A stretch of DNA of 64,000 nt from Pseudomonas viridiflava (GTDB lineage Bacteria > Pseudomonadota > Gammaproteobacteria > Pseudomonadales > Pseudomonadaceae): NCBI RefSeq assembly GCF_900602065.1, contig NZ_UWFN01000181.1, forward strand, positions 248,001-312,000, read 5' to 3'. The notes beneath the pieces were generated by a model. That model saw only the letters and a program-made list of their open reading frames with translations, made no database searches and was not told where the DNA came from. The translations under genes were made by a program, and so were the position numbers. Numbering within the stretch: the first letter of the stretch is position 1; the number at the start of each line of letters is the position of its first letter. This document shows, piece by piece, positions 49,581 to 59,575 of this stretch.

Positions 49581-49877
49581 ATGGAAGTCAGCAAAACCAA
49601 AAGCAGTTTCTACCGCCGTTTGTACGTGGCGTATCTGATCGACAGTGAGTTGGCCGCTAACGTCCCGGCATTGGTCGATGTCACCGGCATGCCACGGCGT
49701 ACGGCGCAGGACACGATTGCCGCGCTGGCTGATCTTGATATCGAATGTGAGTTCGAACAGCTTGATGGCGCCCGTAATCATGCAGGGCAATACCGCATTC
49801 GTAGCTGGGGCGCGATAGATAAAAGCTGGATTGCGGGCAACCTGGCGCAGATCAAAGCCGTGCTGGGTTACCCCTGA
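49581..49877 (+). CDS. Small winged-helix DNA-binding protein (HTH_43-like)
   Basis: Protein of 98 residues. FYRRLYVAYLIDSELAANVP, then LVDVTGMPRRTAQDTIAALA form a helix-turn-helix with recognition helix, and the wing covers IECEFEQLDGARNHAGQYRI. This matches my memory of a small winged-helix family in gammaproteobacteria with no known targets. ATG 49581 has no strong Shine-Dalgarno. The gene ends 18 nt from the convergent elaA. Confidence 0.78.
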   Translation: MEVSKTKSSFYRRLYVAYLIDSELAANVPALVDVTGMPRRTAQDTIAALADLDIECEFEQLDGARNHAGQYRIRSWGAIDKSWIAGNLAQIKAVLGYP

Positions 49878-49895
49878 ATCCGCCGTACATGATCG

Positions 49896-50354
49896 CTATT
49901 CCAGATCGCGGCGCATGCCGATGTGGGGGATTTCGTCTTCCAGATACACCTCGCCTACCGGCTCGAAGCCGTACCGGGCGTAATACCGCTGCAGATGCGC
50001 TTGGGCTGACAGATAGATCGGCTGGTCGGGCCAGGTTTTCTCCGCGTTCTCCAGCGCCTGCTCCATAAGCTCGTGGCCAATGCCGCGGCTGCGGATCGAA
50101 GGCGCAGTCACTACGCGGCCGATAGTCACGTCACCGCCTTGCTGGATCGGGTCAAGCAAGCGCAGATAGGCGACCAGTTTGTCTTCCTGCCAGGCCATCA
50201 GGTGGCATGTATCACCGATCAGATCCTGGCCGTCGATATCCAGATAAACGCACTTCTGCTCAACCACGAACACCTCGGCGCGCAATTGCAGGATGGCGTA
50301 AAGCTGCTCCTTGCTCAGGTCGGTGTGGTGTTTGCAGATCCAGTTGATTGGCAT
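49896..50354 (-). CDS. elaA: GNAT-family acetyltransferase ElaA
   Basis: Acetyltransferase of 152 residues, full length for ElaA. The N-terminal LYAILQLRAEVFVVEQKCVY is the family's hallmark, and the acetyl-CoA loop is VVTAPSIRSRGIGHELM (RxxGxG/A). It ends PHIGMRRDLE. The substrate is not established for the family. Confidence 0.9.
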   Translation of the reverse strand: MPINWICKHHTDLSKEQLYAILQLRAEVFVVEQKCVYLDIDGQDLIGDTCHLMAWQEDKLVAYLRLLDPIQQGGDVTIGRVVTAPSIRSRGIGHELMEQALENAEKTWPDQPIYLSAQAHLQRYYARYGFEPVGEVYLEDEIPHIGMRRDLE

Positions 50355-50626
50355 TTCGCTGACTCGGTGAAGAAACGTTGAGCGAATACTACCTCATCCG
50401 GTCATATACCCCATAAGCGCCTGCAAAGATGGTCCTATGAATGTTTCGCGAAGCTGGCCGATAACCCTTTGAGGTTTTTGCGAAGCGCCGCACGTAATGT
50501 CATCTATGTGTGAGTTGTGAAAAGGGTTATATGCAGCTTCAATGAGGCTACATGCCAGCATGGATGCCGCTTACTCGGGGTTTCGTCTGTCATCATCCGG
50601 GCAATGCTCGTCTCAGGGAAAAAAGC

Positions 50627-51364
50627 ATGTCGTGTGTGCTTAGAGCCATAGCTTTACTGGGATTACTGCTGACGGCTCAGGCCAATGCAGGGGAAAAGTT
50701 GCGACTGGTGGCTGATTCCTGGCCTCCTTTTACAGAAGCGTCATTGCTCAACAACGGTCTGGCAACTGATCTGGTCAGCACTGCACTGCAGCGGGCCGGA
50801 TACAGCACTGACTACGCTCAGGTACCTTGGGCGCGAGCGCTGCTCGGGGTCGAGGAAGGGCGTTACGATGTGCTGATCAACGCGTGGTTCAGCGACGAAC
50901 GCACGCGTATCGGTCAATTTTCCGAAGAGTACCTGCTCAACCGCGTGCGTTTCCTCAAGCGCAGCCGGTCCAGCGTTCAGTTTCAGGATTTGAGCCAGCT
51001 TTACGAGCGGCCGATTGCGGTCGTGCGTGGCTACAGCTATTCCGCCGAATTTGATAACGACAAATTGCTGGAGAAAGTGCCTGTGAGCAATTTCTCCATG
51101 GCGCTGCGCATGGTCGCGGCGGGGCGGGTAGACCTGGCGGTAGAAGATGAATTCGTCGCGCGCTATTACCTGGCAGCGGAGTCAAAGGGTATTCGCGACA
51201 GGCTTGAGTTCCTGTCCAAGTCATTGAGCGAGAACAGCCTGCATATTCTGGTCAGCCTCAAGAATCCGCAGCATCAGGGGATTGTCGAAGATTTCAATCG
51301 GGAAATTGCCGCCATGAAAGCTGACGGCAGTTACGCGGCGATCTTCAAGCGACATGGTCTGTAG
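50627..51364 (+). CDS. Periplasmic solute-binding protein (SBP_bac_3 family)
   Basis: Exported protein of 245 residues: a signal peptide (SCVLRAIALLGLLLTAQANA) and then the type-3 binding fold opening LRLVADSWPPFTEASLLNNG, with later RYDVLINAWFSDERTR and VDLAVEDEF. There is no ABC permease or ATPase next to it, so it belongs to the stand-alone binding proteins, which often deliver a signal or a substrate to a distant system. ATG 50627 has AGGGA upstream; a longer frame to 50552 is rejected. Its end overlaps yccS by 20 nt, convergent. Confidence 0.85.
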   Translation: MSCVLRAIALLGLLLTAQANAGEKLRLVADSWPPFTEASLLNNGLATDLVSTALQRAGYSTDYAQVPWARALLGVEEGRYDVLINAWFSDERTRIGQFSEEYLLNRVRFLKRSRSSVQFQDLSQLYERPIAVVRGYSYSAEFDNDKLLEKVPVSNFSMALRMVAAGRVDLAVEDEFVARYYLAAESKGIRDRLEFLSKSLSENSLHILVSLKNPQHQGIVEDFNREIAAMKADGSYAAIFKRHGL

Positions 51365-53546
51365 CAACAGGCGCCGGTGCCTTGATCAAGTGCGCCGCCA
51401 GGGTCCGCAGCGGCCCCAGTTGACGGCAGATCAATGCCAGTTGGGTTTGCACCAGACGCTGACTTTCATCCAGTTCATCGGGCATTTGCTCAAGCTCAGC
51501 GGCCAGCGCCTCTTCAGCGTCGCTGTGAATAGCCACCGGCTGTTTCTCGGCGAGGCCTTGGGCGATTTCATCGATACTGGCCGCCAGCGTCGTGCCCGCG
51601 CCGTTGATCAACTGCTCGTGGACTTCGGCCGGTAGCTGCGTTTCCCGGTGTGCGCCCAGCCCTGACAGGTAACTGAGCAAGGTGTGCGAAAGCACCAGAA
51701 AGCGGAAACCAACGTCCGCTTCCTTACGGAAATGGCCAGGCTCCATCAGCATGTTGGCCAGCGTGGTGGACAGCGCCGCATCGGCGTTGTGGGCGTTGCG
51801 CCGCGCTAAGCGATAAGCCAGGTCGTCGCTCTTGCCCTTGGCGTATTGCTGCATGATCTGGCGCAAGTAAATGCTGTTGCAGGTCAGGGTATTGGCCAGC
51901 ACTTTGTTCAGGCGTCGACCTTGCCAGTCCGGCAGGAACAGGAACACCGCGAGGCCTGCGATCAGGCTGCCCAGCAGGGTATCGAACAGGCGTGGCAGGA
52001 ACAGGCCGTACCCGTCACCAACCTGGTTGAAACAGAACAGCACCATGATGGTGATGGCTGCGGTGGACAGCGTGTAGCGCGTGGTGCGATTGACGAAGAA
52101 CACCACACCGGCGAGCACCGCACACATCGATTGCAGAATCGGGCTGGTAACCAGATCAAACAGCGCCCAGCCAATGGTCAGGCCGATGGCCGTGCCAATG
52201 ATCCGCTGGCCCAGTTTGCGGCGGGTTGCGCCGTAACTGGGCTGGCAGACGAATACCGTGGTGAGGATGATCCAGTAACCCTGGGACGGGTGAATCAGGT
52301 GCACCATGGCATAGCCGACCACCAGCGCCAGCGGCAGGCGCAAGGCGTGGCGGAACAGCAACGACGTCGGGGTCATTTGCAGGCGCAGGCGCGCCCAGGC
52401 GTCCTTGAGGGTGCGCGGCGAGCGGTCCAGCAGCGAGCTGTCAGTCGCGTCGGCCACGGCGTCCGGGTTGCTTGCATCGCTGAGCAGGCGGTCCAAAGTT
52501 TCCAGGTTATTGGCCAGTGCGCGCAGGGAACGCAGCAGACCACGCCACGCCGGGTTGCTCTGGATGCGCAGGTGCTCCAGCGAGGCGCGCAGGTCTTCCA
52601 TGGCATAGGCAAAGCTGTCGTTGTAAACGAACGGCTGGCGCAGCTGGATCGACTCGGACAATGCCTGGCAGGCCGAGCCTTGCTGGCGCAGCAGACGTTG
52701 GCAGCGGAACAGTACGTCGCTGTGGAAGAATGCTTCGGCCAGTGAGTTGTAAGGGTAGTGCGATGAACTGGCGCGCTCGTGGATGTCCTGCGCGATGAAG
52801 TACAGCTTGAGATAGCGGCTGACTTTCGAACCGGGCCGACCGTTGCCGACCCGGTGCAGAATGATTTCCTTGGTGGCGTTCAGGGCCGCGACGACCCGGC
52901 CATTTTGCTGGGCTAGCTCCAGACGACGCGCTTCGACGTCCAGTTGGCGAATCGGCTCGAACAGGCTCGATTTCAACTTCAAGTACTGACCCAGCTCGCG
53001 AAACAGCCGCGCCAGTGCCTGTTGCACCGGCTGGTTGGAAAACAGCATCTGCCACAACACTGACAGCAAGCCGTACCACGCCGCACCCGCGACCAGCAGC
53101 ATCGGTTCGTGCCAGAAGTCCAGTACTTCGCCGCCACGCTGATCGACGCCGATCATGGTGTACACCGAAAGGATCAGCGTGCCGTAGGCAATCGCGCTGT
53201 AGCGTTCGCCCAGCGCGCCGAGCATGGTCAGCGCGAAACTGGCGACCGCCAGGGAAATGGCAAATATCCACGGGTAGGGGAACAGCAACTCGACGGCCAT
53301 GGCGGCGACGCTGAAACACACCAGCGTCACCGCGAGTGCATTGAGGCGGCCTTGCCAGCTGTCATCAGTCTCGGCCAGGGCGCAGGCGATAATTCCCAGG
53401 AACAGCGGGATCAGCAGGCCCATTTCATTCTGGTACCAGCACAGCGCCATGCTGCCGGTCAGCGCAATGAAGACACGAACGCTGTAACTGAACTTATCCA
53501 GCGCCCACAGACGGCGGAAGGTATGACGAAGAGATTTCGATGCCAT
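51345..53546 (-). CDS. yccS: YccS/YhfK-type FUSC-family inner membrane protein
   Basis: Membrane protein of 733 residues with the duplicated FUSC plan: six helices near residues 20-160, a soluble helical domain (about 175-385), six more helices around 400-540 and a long cytoplasmic tail. Landmarks are YSVRVFIALTGSMALCWYQN and LIHPSQGYWIILTTVFVCQP followed by SYGATRRKLGQRI. The size and order are those of YccS rather than AaeB. The family is thought to export aromatic acids or similar compounds, but YccS itself is uncharacterised. Confidence 0.9.
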   Translation of the reverse strand: MASKSLRHTFRRLWALDKFSYSVRVFIALTGSMALCWYQNEMGLLIPLFLGIIACALAETDDSWQGRLNALAVTLVCFSVAAMAVELLFPYPWIFAISLAVASFALTMLGALGERYSAIAYGTLILSVYTMIGVDQRGGEVLDFWHEPMLLVAGAAWYGLLSVLWQMLFSNQPVQQALARLFRELGQYLKLKSSLFEPIRQLDVEARRLELAQQNGRVVAALNATKEIILHRVGNGRPGSKVSRYLKLYFIAQDIHERASSSHYPYNSLAEAFFHSDVLFRCQRLLRQQGSACQALSESIQLRQPFVYNDSFAYAMEDLRASLEHLRIQSNPAWRGLLRSLRALANNLETLDRLLSDASNPDAVADATDSSLLDRSPRTLKDAWARLRLQMTPTSLLFRHALRLPLALVVGYAMVHLIHPSQGYWIILTTVFVCQPSYGATRRKLGQRIIGTAIGLTIGWALFDLVTSPILQSMCAVLAGVVFFVNRTTRYTLSTAAITIMVLFCFNQVGDGYGLFLPRLFDTLLGSLIAGLAVFLFLPDWQGRRLNKVLANTLTCNSIYLRQIMQQYAKGKSDDLAYRLARRNAHNADAALSTTLANMLMEPGHFRKEADVGFRFLVLSHTLLSYLSGLGAHRETQLPAEVHEQLINGAGTTLAASIDEIAQGLAEKQPVAIHSDAEEALAAELEQMPDELDESQRLVQTQLALICRQLGPLRTLAAHLIKAPAPVATDHVA

Positions 53547-53669
53547 AAAGGAGCTGTTTCACGATTGATCAATGCAGAGTGGATATGTACAGGCCTTGGC
53601 CGCATCTGTACATCCGGTTAGCGAGATTTATTCGATAGATACAGATTTTGAAGGCGTAGCTCAAATCCT

Positions 53670-53756
53670 GTGGGAGCGGTGCTTGCCCGCGATAAGAACA
53701 CCGCGATTTATCTCTCAGACCGCGCCGCCCTTATCGCGGGCAAGCACCGCTCCCAC
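53670..53756. repeat. REPIN, GAGCGGTGCTTGCCCGCGATAA family
   Basis: Arms GTGGGAGCGGTGCTTGCCCG and CGGGCAAGCACCGCTCCCAC in inverted order between yccS and the yhiN-like gene. Confidence 0.93.
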
Positions 53757-53776
53757 AAAGGGCTCTGCATTCCAGA

Positions 53777-54955
53777 TCAAACAAACTGCGCAGCCGCATA
53801 CCCCGAGGCCCACGCCCACTGGAAATTGAAGCCGCCCAGATGCCCGCTGACGTCCAGCACTTCACCGATAAAATACAGCCCCGGTGATTTCAGGGACTCC
53901 ATGGTCTTGGACGACACCTCGCGTGTATCGATACCCCCCAGCGTTACCTCTGCGGTCCGATAGCCTTCCGTACCAGCAGGCACTACCTGCCAGGACGCCA
54001 GCCTGGTAGCGATGTCGGCCAGCTCGGCGTGGGTGTACTGCTTCATGGGCTTGGAAACGAACCACTGCTCGGCGATCAGGGTGGCCATCTTCTTGGTGAA
54101 GATCTCTCCCAGCAGGGTTTTCAGTTCGCTGTTGGGCCGCTCGGCTTGTTGCTCTGCCAGCCAGCCAGCAGCGTCGTGCTCGGGCAGCAGATTGATTTCC
54201 ACCGCGTCGCCGGGATGCCAGAACGAGGAAATCTGCAAAATCGCCGGGCCGCTGAGGCCGCGGTGAGTGAACAGAATGTTCTCGCGGAAGCTTGTGTCGT
54301 TGCAGCTGACGAGACAATCCACCGACGTGCCGGACAACTCTGTGCACAGTTCTTTGAGCTGGTCGGTGATGGTGAACGGCACCAGTCCGGCACGCGTCGG
54401 TAGCAAGGTGTGACCGAACTGCTTGCCTACCTGATAACCAAAACCGGTCGCGCCCAGAGTCGGGATCGACAGCCCGCCGGTGGCGATGACCAATGATTCA
54501 CAGCTGATGCTGCCCAGCGTTGTCGTCAGGCTGTAACCGCTCTCGGTTTTCTCGATCTGCTGCACGGACGTGTCCATGTGCAAACTGGCACCGGCTTGCC
54601 TGCATTCATCGAGGAGCATTTCGAGGATGTCGCTGGACTTGTTATCGCAGAACAACTGCCCGAGCTTTTTCTCGTGGTACGGCACGCCGTGCTTGCCCAC
54701 CAGACCGATGAAATCCCACTGGGTGTAACGCGCCAGCGCCGACTTGCAGAAGTGCGGGTTCTGCGAGAGGAAGTTGGCCGGCTCGGTGTACATGTTGGTG
54801 AAATTGCAGCGTCCGCCACCGGACATGAGGATCTTCTTGCCGGGCTTGTTGGCGTGATCAATCAGCATCACTTTGCGGCCACGGCCAGCAGCGGTCAGCG
54901 CGCACATCAAACCTGCGGCGCCAGCGCCAATGATCACAACGTCAGTAACGGGCAA
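53777..54955 (-). CDS. NAD(P)/FAD-dependent oxidoreductase, HI0933/YhiN family
   Basis: Flavoprotein of 392 residues. The N-terminal FAD site reads VVIIGAGAAGLMCALTAAGR, followed by the family-specific GKKILMSGGGRCNFTN, and it ends SGHLGGFNFQWAWASGYAAA. I place the start at TTG 54955, GAGG about 8 nt upstream, which puts the FAD motif at residue 6. A longer frame to 55063 exists, but its first 25 or so residues are REPIN translated in frame. Biochemical role not established. Confidence 0.88.
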   Translation of the reverse strand: MPVTDVVIIGAGAAGLMCALTAAGRGRKVMLIDHANKPGKKILMSGGGRCNFTNMYTEPANFLSQNPHFCKSALARYTQWDFIGLVGKHGVPYHEKKLGQLFCDNKSSDILEMLLDECRQAGASLHMDTSVQQIEKTESGYSLTTTLGSISCESLVIATGGLSIPTLGATGFGYQVGKQFGHTLLPTRAGLVPFTITDQLKELCTELSGTSVDCLVSCNDTSFRENILFTHRGLSGPAILQISSFWHPGDAVEINLLPEHDAAGWLAEQQAERPNSELKTLLGEIFTKKMATLIAEQWFVSKPMKQYTHAELADIATRLASWQVVPAGTEGYRTAEVTLGGIDTREVSSKTMESLKSPGLYFIGEVLDVSGHLGGFNFQWAWASGYAAAQFV

Positions 54956-54990
54956 AGCGATTTCCTCGGGAGGGTTAAGGCACAGCCCCT

Positions 54991-55076
54991 GTGGGAGCGG
55001 TGCTTGCCCGCGATAAGGCTGGACGCGGTTCACTTTAGATCGCGTCGTTCCTATCGCGGGCAAGCACCGCTCCCAC
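54991..55076. repeat. REPIN, GAGCGGTGCTTGCCCGCGATAA family
   Basis: Arms GTGGGAGCGGTGCTTGCCCG and CGGGCAAGCACCGCTCCCAC in inverted order between dbpA and the yhiN-like gene. Confidence 0.93.
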
Positions 55077-55100
55077 AGGTCCTGCGTTTGGCTTTAGATC

Positions 55101-56480
<1,380 letters not shown>

Positions 56481-56570
56481 GGTATGGGCCTGCAAAACAA
56501 AATGTCGCGCAGTGTATCAGGTCACAGAGCCATCAGGCGCGCTCCCGCCGGGTGGTGTAGCACCCCGGAT

Positions 56571-56644
56571 CTGTAGGAGCTGCCGAAGGCTGCGATCTCG
56601 GTGTGTCAGGAGCAATCTTTCGCAGCCTTCGGCAGCTCCTACAG
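56571..56644. repeat. REPIN, GAGCTGCCGAAGGCTGCGA family
   Basis: Arms CTGTAGGAGCTGCCGAAGGC and GCCTTCGGCAGCTCCTACAG in inverted order between the MFS gene and dbpA. Confidence 0.93.
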
Positions 56645-56654
56645 AGAGTGTATT

Positions 56655-58064
56655 TCAAGTCGCCGCCGGTTTAGCTTCTCTGGAGGGCAACTGCAGAAAT
56701 ATCCCCGCCGCCAGCATCGCCATCACACCCACCGTCAGGAAGGTCAGCTGGAATGCGCCCAGCACGCTGCTCACTTCGCCGGTCGATACCTGTTCGGTAA
56801 ATCCGCCCAGCAACGCTGCCGCGCACGCTACACCGAAGCTCAGGGACAACTGCGCCACTACCGACAGCAGGCTGTTGCCGCTGGCGGCGCTGGCGTCATC
56901 CAGATCGATCAGGGTGACGGTGTTCATCGCTGTGAATTGCAACGAGTTGACTGCACCGAGCAGACCCAGATGCACCAACAACACCCAATACGGCGTTTGC
57001 GCATCCACCAAGGCGATGCTCGACAGCAGAATCCCCAGCATCAGCGTGTTGCCGGTGAGGATGATGCGATAGCCAAGCCGTTCGATCAGCCAGCGCGCCA
57101 CCGACTTGGCGAACATCGCAGCAGCGGCCAGAGGCAACATGCTCATGCCTGCTTGTGACGGTGAGTAACCCAGCGCCACTTGTAGCAGCAACGGCATCAG
57201 GAAGGGCAGTGCACCGCTGCCGAGACGGGCAAACAGATTACCGAGAATGCCCACGGCAAAGGTCCGGGTGCGGAACAGTGACGGTGCGAACAGTGGCGAC
57301 TCAACGTGCCCGGCGCGCAACCAGTACGCCGCCAGGCAACCGAAGCCGGCAAACAACAGCAACACCACACGCAAGTGAGGCAGATGCAATTCGCCAAGGC
57401 CTTCCAGGGCAATCGTGATCAGCACCATCGAGGCCCCGAACAGCGCAAAGCCTATGCCGTCGAATTTTGTACGGCCGCCGCCTTGCAGGTTCGGAATGAA
57501 GTGGTGCACGGCCCAGCAACCGATGATCCCCACGGGAATGTTGATCAGGAAGATCCAGTGCCAGCTCAGGTATTCGACCATCCAGCCACCCAGGCTCGGG
57601 CCCATTAAGGGACCCAACAGGCCGGGCAGGGTGATGAAGCTCATGATCCGCACCAGCTCTGATCGTGGATAGGCGCGTAATACGATCAACCGTCCGATGG
57701 GCAGCATCAACGCGCCGCCTAAACCCTGAACAATCCGTGCGCCAACCAGCATGCCCAGCGAGTTGGAAACGGCGCACAGCAGCGAGCCAAAACTGAACAA
57801 AAGGATCGCGCTGAAGAAAATCTGTTTGATGCCAAACCGATCTGCGATCCAGCCGGAAGCGGGGATCAATAAAGCGATGGTCAGCATGTAGGCAATGACC
57901 ACCGACTGCATGCGCAGCGGGTCTTCAGCCAGCGAGCGGGCCATGGAGGGCAGCGCGGTATTGAGAATCGTGCCGTCCAGGCTCTGCATGAAGAACGCGA
58001 TAGCGACTACCCAAGGCAGCCAGCGCAGGGTTTTTTCATCCAGAAGCGGTGTGGTGGTCGGCAT
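56655..58064 (-). CDS. mdtD: MFS multidrug exporter, DHA2 family (MdtD/EmrB-like)
   Basis: Inner-membrane drug:H+ antiporter of 469 residues, close to MdtD in length. Motif D1 is FFMQSLDGTILNTALPSMAR near the start, motif A is ASGWIADRFGIKQIF, motif C is GLLGPLMGPSLGGWMVEY, and SWHWIFLINIPVGI follows. These are typical of DHA2 exporters with 13 to 14 helices. In E. coli mdtD sits with the MdtABC efflux operon; here it stands alone, so the substrate and regulator are open. Confidence 0.87.
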   Translation of the reverse strand: MPTTTPLLDEKTLRWLPWVVAIAFFMQSLDGTILNTALPSMARSLAEDPLRMQSVVIAYMLTIALLIPASGWIADRFGIKQIFFSAILLFSFGSLLCAVSNSLGMLVGARIVQGLGGALMLPIGRLIVLRAYPRSELVRIMSFITLPGLLGPLMGPSLGGWMVEYLSWHWIFLINIPVGIIGCWAVHHFIPNLQGGGRTKFDGIGFALFGASMVLITIALEGLGELHLPHLRVVLLLFAGFGCLAAYWLRAGHVESPLFAPSLFRTRTFAVGILGNLFARLGSGALPFLMPLLLQVALGYSPSQAGMSMLPLAAAAMFAKSVARWLIERLGYRIILTGNTLMLGILLSSIALVDAQTPYWVLLVHLGLLGAVNSLQFTAMNTVTLIDLDDASAASGNSLLSVVAQLSLSFGVACAAALLGGFTEQVSTGEVSSVLGAFQLTFLTVGVMAMLAAGIFLQLPSREAKPAAT

Positions 58065-58112
58065 GTGGGTCCTTGTTGAGTTTGTAGGCTAGAACCGATT
58101 TGGCGCTGATCC

Positions 58113-58214
58113 CTGTGGGAGCGGTGCTTGCCCGCGATAAAGGCGACGCTATCTAAAGTGAATCGCGTCCAGCCTTATCGTCGGAATGCCGCCCAGACCA
58201 AGCACCGCTCCCAC
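58113..58214. repeat. REPIN, GAGCGGTGCTTGCCCGCGATAA family, right arm disrupted
   Basis: The left arm is canonical (GTGGGAGCGGTGCTTGCCCG). The right arm reads CTTATCG, then a foreign stretch of about 18 nt, then AAGCACCGCTCCCAC, so CGGGC is interrupted. The other copies of this family in the window keep a complete right arm. Confidence 0.8.
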
Positions 58215-58249
58215 AAAGGCATCATTCCACGGTGTTTTTTCAGCGGCCC

Positions 58250-59575
58250 TTACAGCGTCAACGTCAACTTGCTGATTAACGCACCGGGTAGCTGGCTGGA
58301 AGCTGTCTGGCGCTGACTATAGGTACTTGTGGACAAAATCAGTTCCCGCTCTTTGGTCAAATCCTCCAGCGCGCTGCCCAGCAGGCTGTACGCGCTGTCG
58401 TCAAAACGCATGGTGCTGACCGGTGCCTGGATCTTGCCGTCTTCAACCCAGAACGTCGCAAAACGGGTCATGCCGGTCAGGCGCGCAGCAGGCTGGTCGG
58501 AGTAGTTCAGGTACCACAGATTGCCGATGTACAGACCAGTACCGATCTTTTCCAGAACCTGCTCCAGCTCCAGATTTCCCGCCGCCATGCTCAATGAATT
58601 CGGTGCTTCCCATGGCTCCGCGCCATTGGCCGCCAAGCCATATTCAGCCGCACTGGCAGAACCGACCAACTGATCGACGCCTTTGCCTTCACGAATCAAC
58701 GTCAGGTCCCGACGTGGATAGCCTTCACCGGAAAACGCGGGCGACAATGAATCGCTGACCTGCTCGTCGATACTCACCAATGGGCTGAACTGTGCATCGC
58801 CGCTGTACAGCCGTTGCAGCGGACTGGTCTTGTTCGCCAGTGACTGCGCAGAGAAACCGCCCCAACAGAGCATGCCGATGATTTCATCCATGGCTGCCGG
58901 TGCCAGATACGCACGGTACTCACCCGGTGCCAGGGTTTTCAACGGCTTGCCGAGAAACTCCAGTTGCTGGCGAGCCAGCTCGAAACGACGCGCGAAACCT
59001 TCGTCGCTCCAGTCGTGCCCGGCATAGTTGGCTTTGACCGCCTGACCGTTCTCGTGGAACAGGCTCCAGTCGAAATTGAAGCTGTTGGCCTGATGCCAGC
59101 CGAACGCGCTCCATGAACTGGCGAAGCCTCGATACAGCGGTCCCGCCGCGTAGAAACCGACCAGATCCAGCCCTTCGCCAAGCCGTGCGATTTGTCCGAC
59201 CACATGCTCGCTGTCCGGCAACGCCAAATCTTGAACATTGGTGCTGTGCCAGGCTTCGGTGTTGGGTTTGAGGTACGGGTCTTTAGGCAGCAGGCCGATG
59301 GTTTCACGCAACTGTTGCAAGGCCTCGCTCAAGCGCTGACGATCCAGTTCGCCGTCGCCGCTGAGGGTCAGTTGCAAGTCTGCGTGGCGTTCATCGTCGA
59401 TCAGTTTCAGGGTCACGCTGGCCTGCTGAACATGGCCGACCTGACGCACCTTGGCGTGATTGAAACGGATGAAATCCGACTCCTCGGCGTTGTAGGCGAG
59501 GGTGAAGCGTTCTTGATCGCTGATGGCGCCGTTGAGTGCTGCGACCAGTGCCTGAAACTGCTGTTGATGCGACAT
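58250..59575 (-). CDS. TldE/PmbA-like metalloprotease subunit
   Basis: Protein of 441 residues of the TldD/PmbA (U62) family, lacking an HExxxH motif, as expected of the TldE-type partner. Family features include FIRFNHAKVRQVGHVQQASV, PGEYRAYLAPAAMDEIIGML and TSPLQRLYSGDAQFSP. It should form a heterodimer with the TldD-like product of the gene just upstream, in which TldD supplies the zinc site. The start is ATG 59575, overlapping the upstream stop (TGATG); a longer frame to 59854 is rejected. It resembles a paralogue rather than the canonical pmbA. Confidence 0.88.
   Translation of the reverse strand: MSHQQQFQALVAALNGAISDQERFTLAYNAEESDFIRFNHAKVRQVGHVQQASVTLKLIDDERHADLQLTLSGDGELDRQRLSEALQQLRETIGLLPKDPYLKPNTEAWHSTNVQDLALPDSEHVVGQIARLGEGLDLVGFYAAGPLYRGFASSWSAFGWHQANSFNFDWSLFHENGQAVKANYAGHDWSDEGFARRFELARQQLEFLGKPLKTLAPGEYRAYLAPAAMDEIIGMLCWGGFSAQSLANKTSPLQRLYSGDAQFSPLVSIDEQVSDSLSPAFSGEGYPRRDLTLIREGKGVDQLVGSASAAEYGLAANGAEPWEAPNSLSMAAGNLELEQVLEKIGTGLYIGNLWYLNYSDQPAARLTGMTRFATFWVEDGKIQAPVSTMRFDDSAYSLLGSALEDLTKERELILSTSTYSQRQTASSQLPGALISKLTLTL

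Noticed and set aside
53777..55063. Extended start of the yhiN-like gene
   Set aside because: Its first residues are the translation of a REPIN, and TTG 54955 with GAGG upstream places the FAD motif at residue 6.
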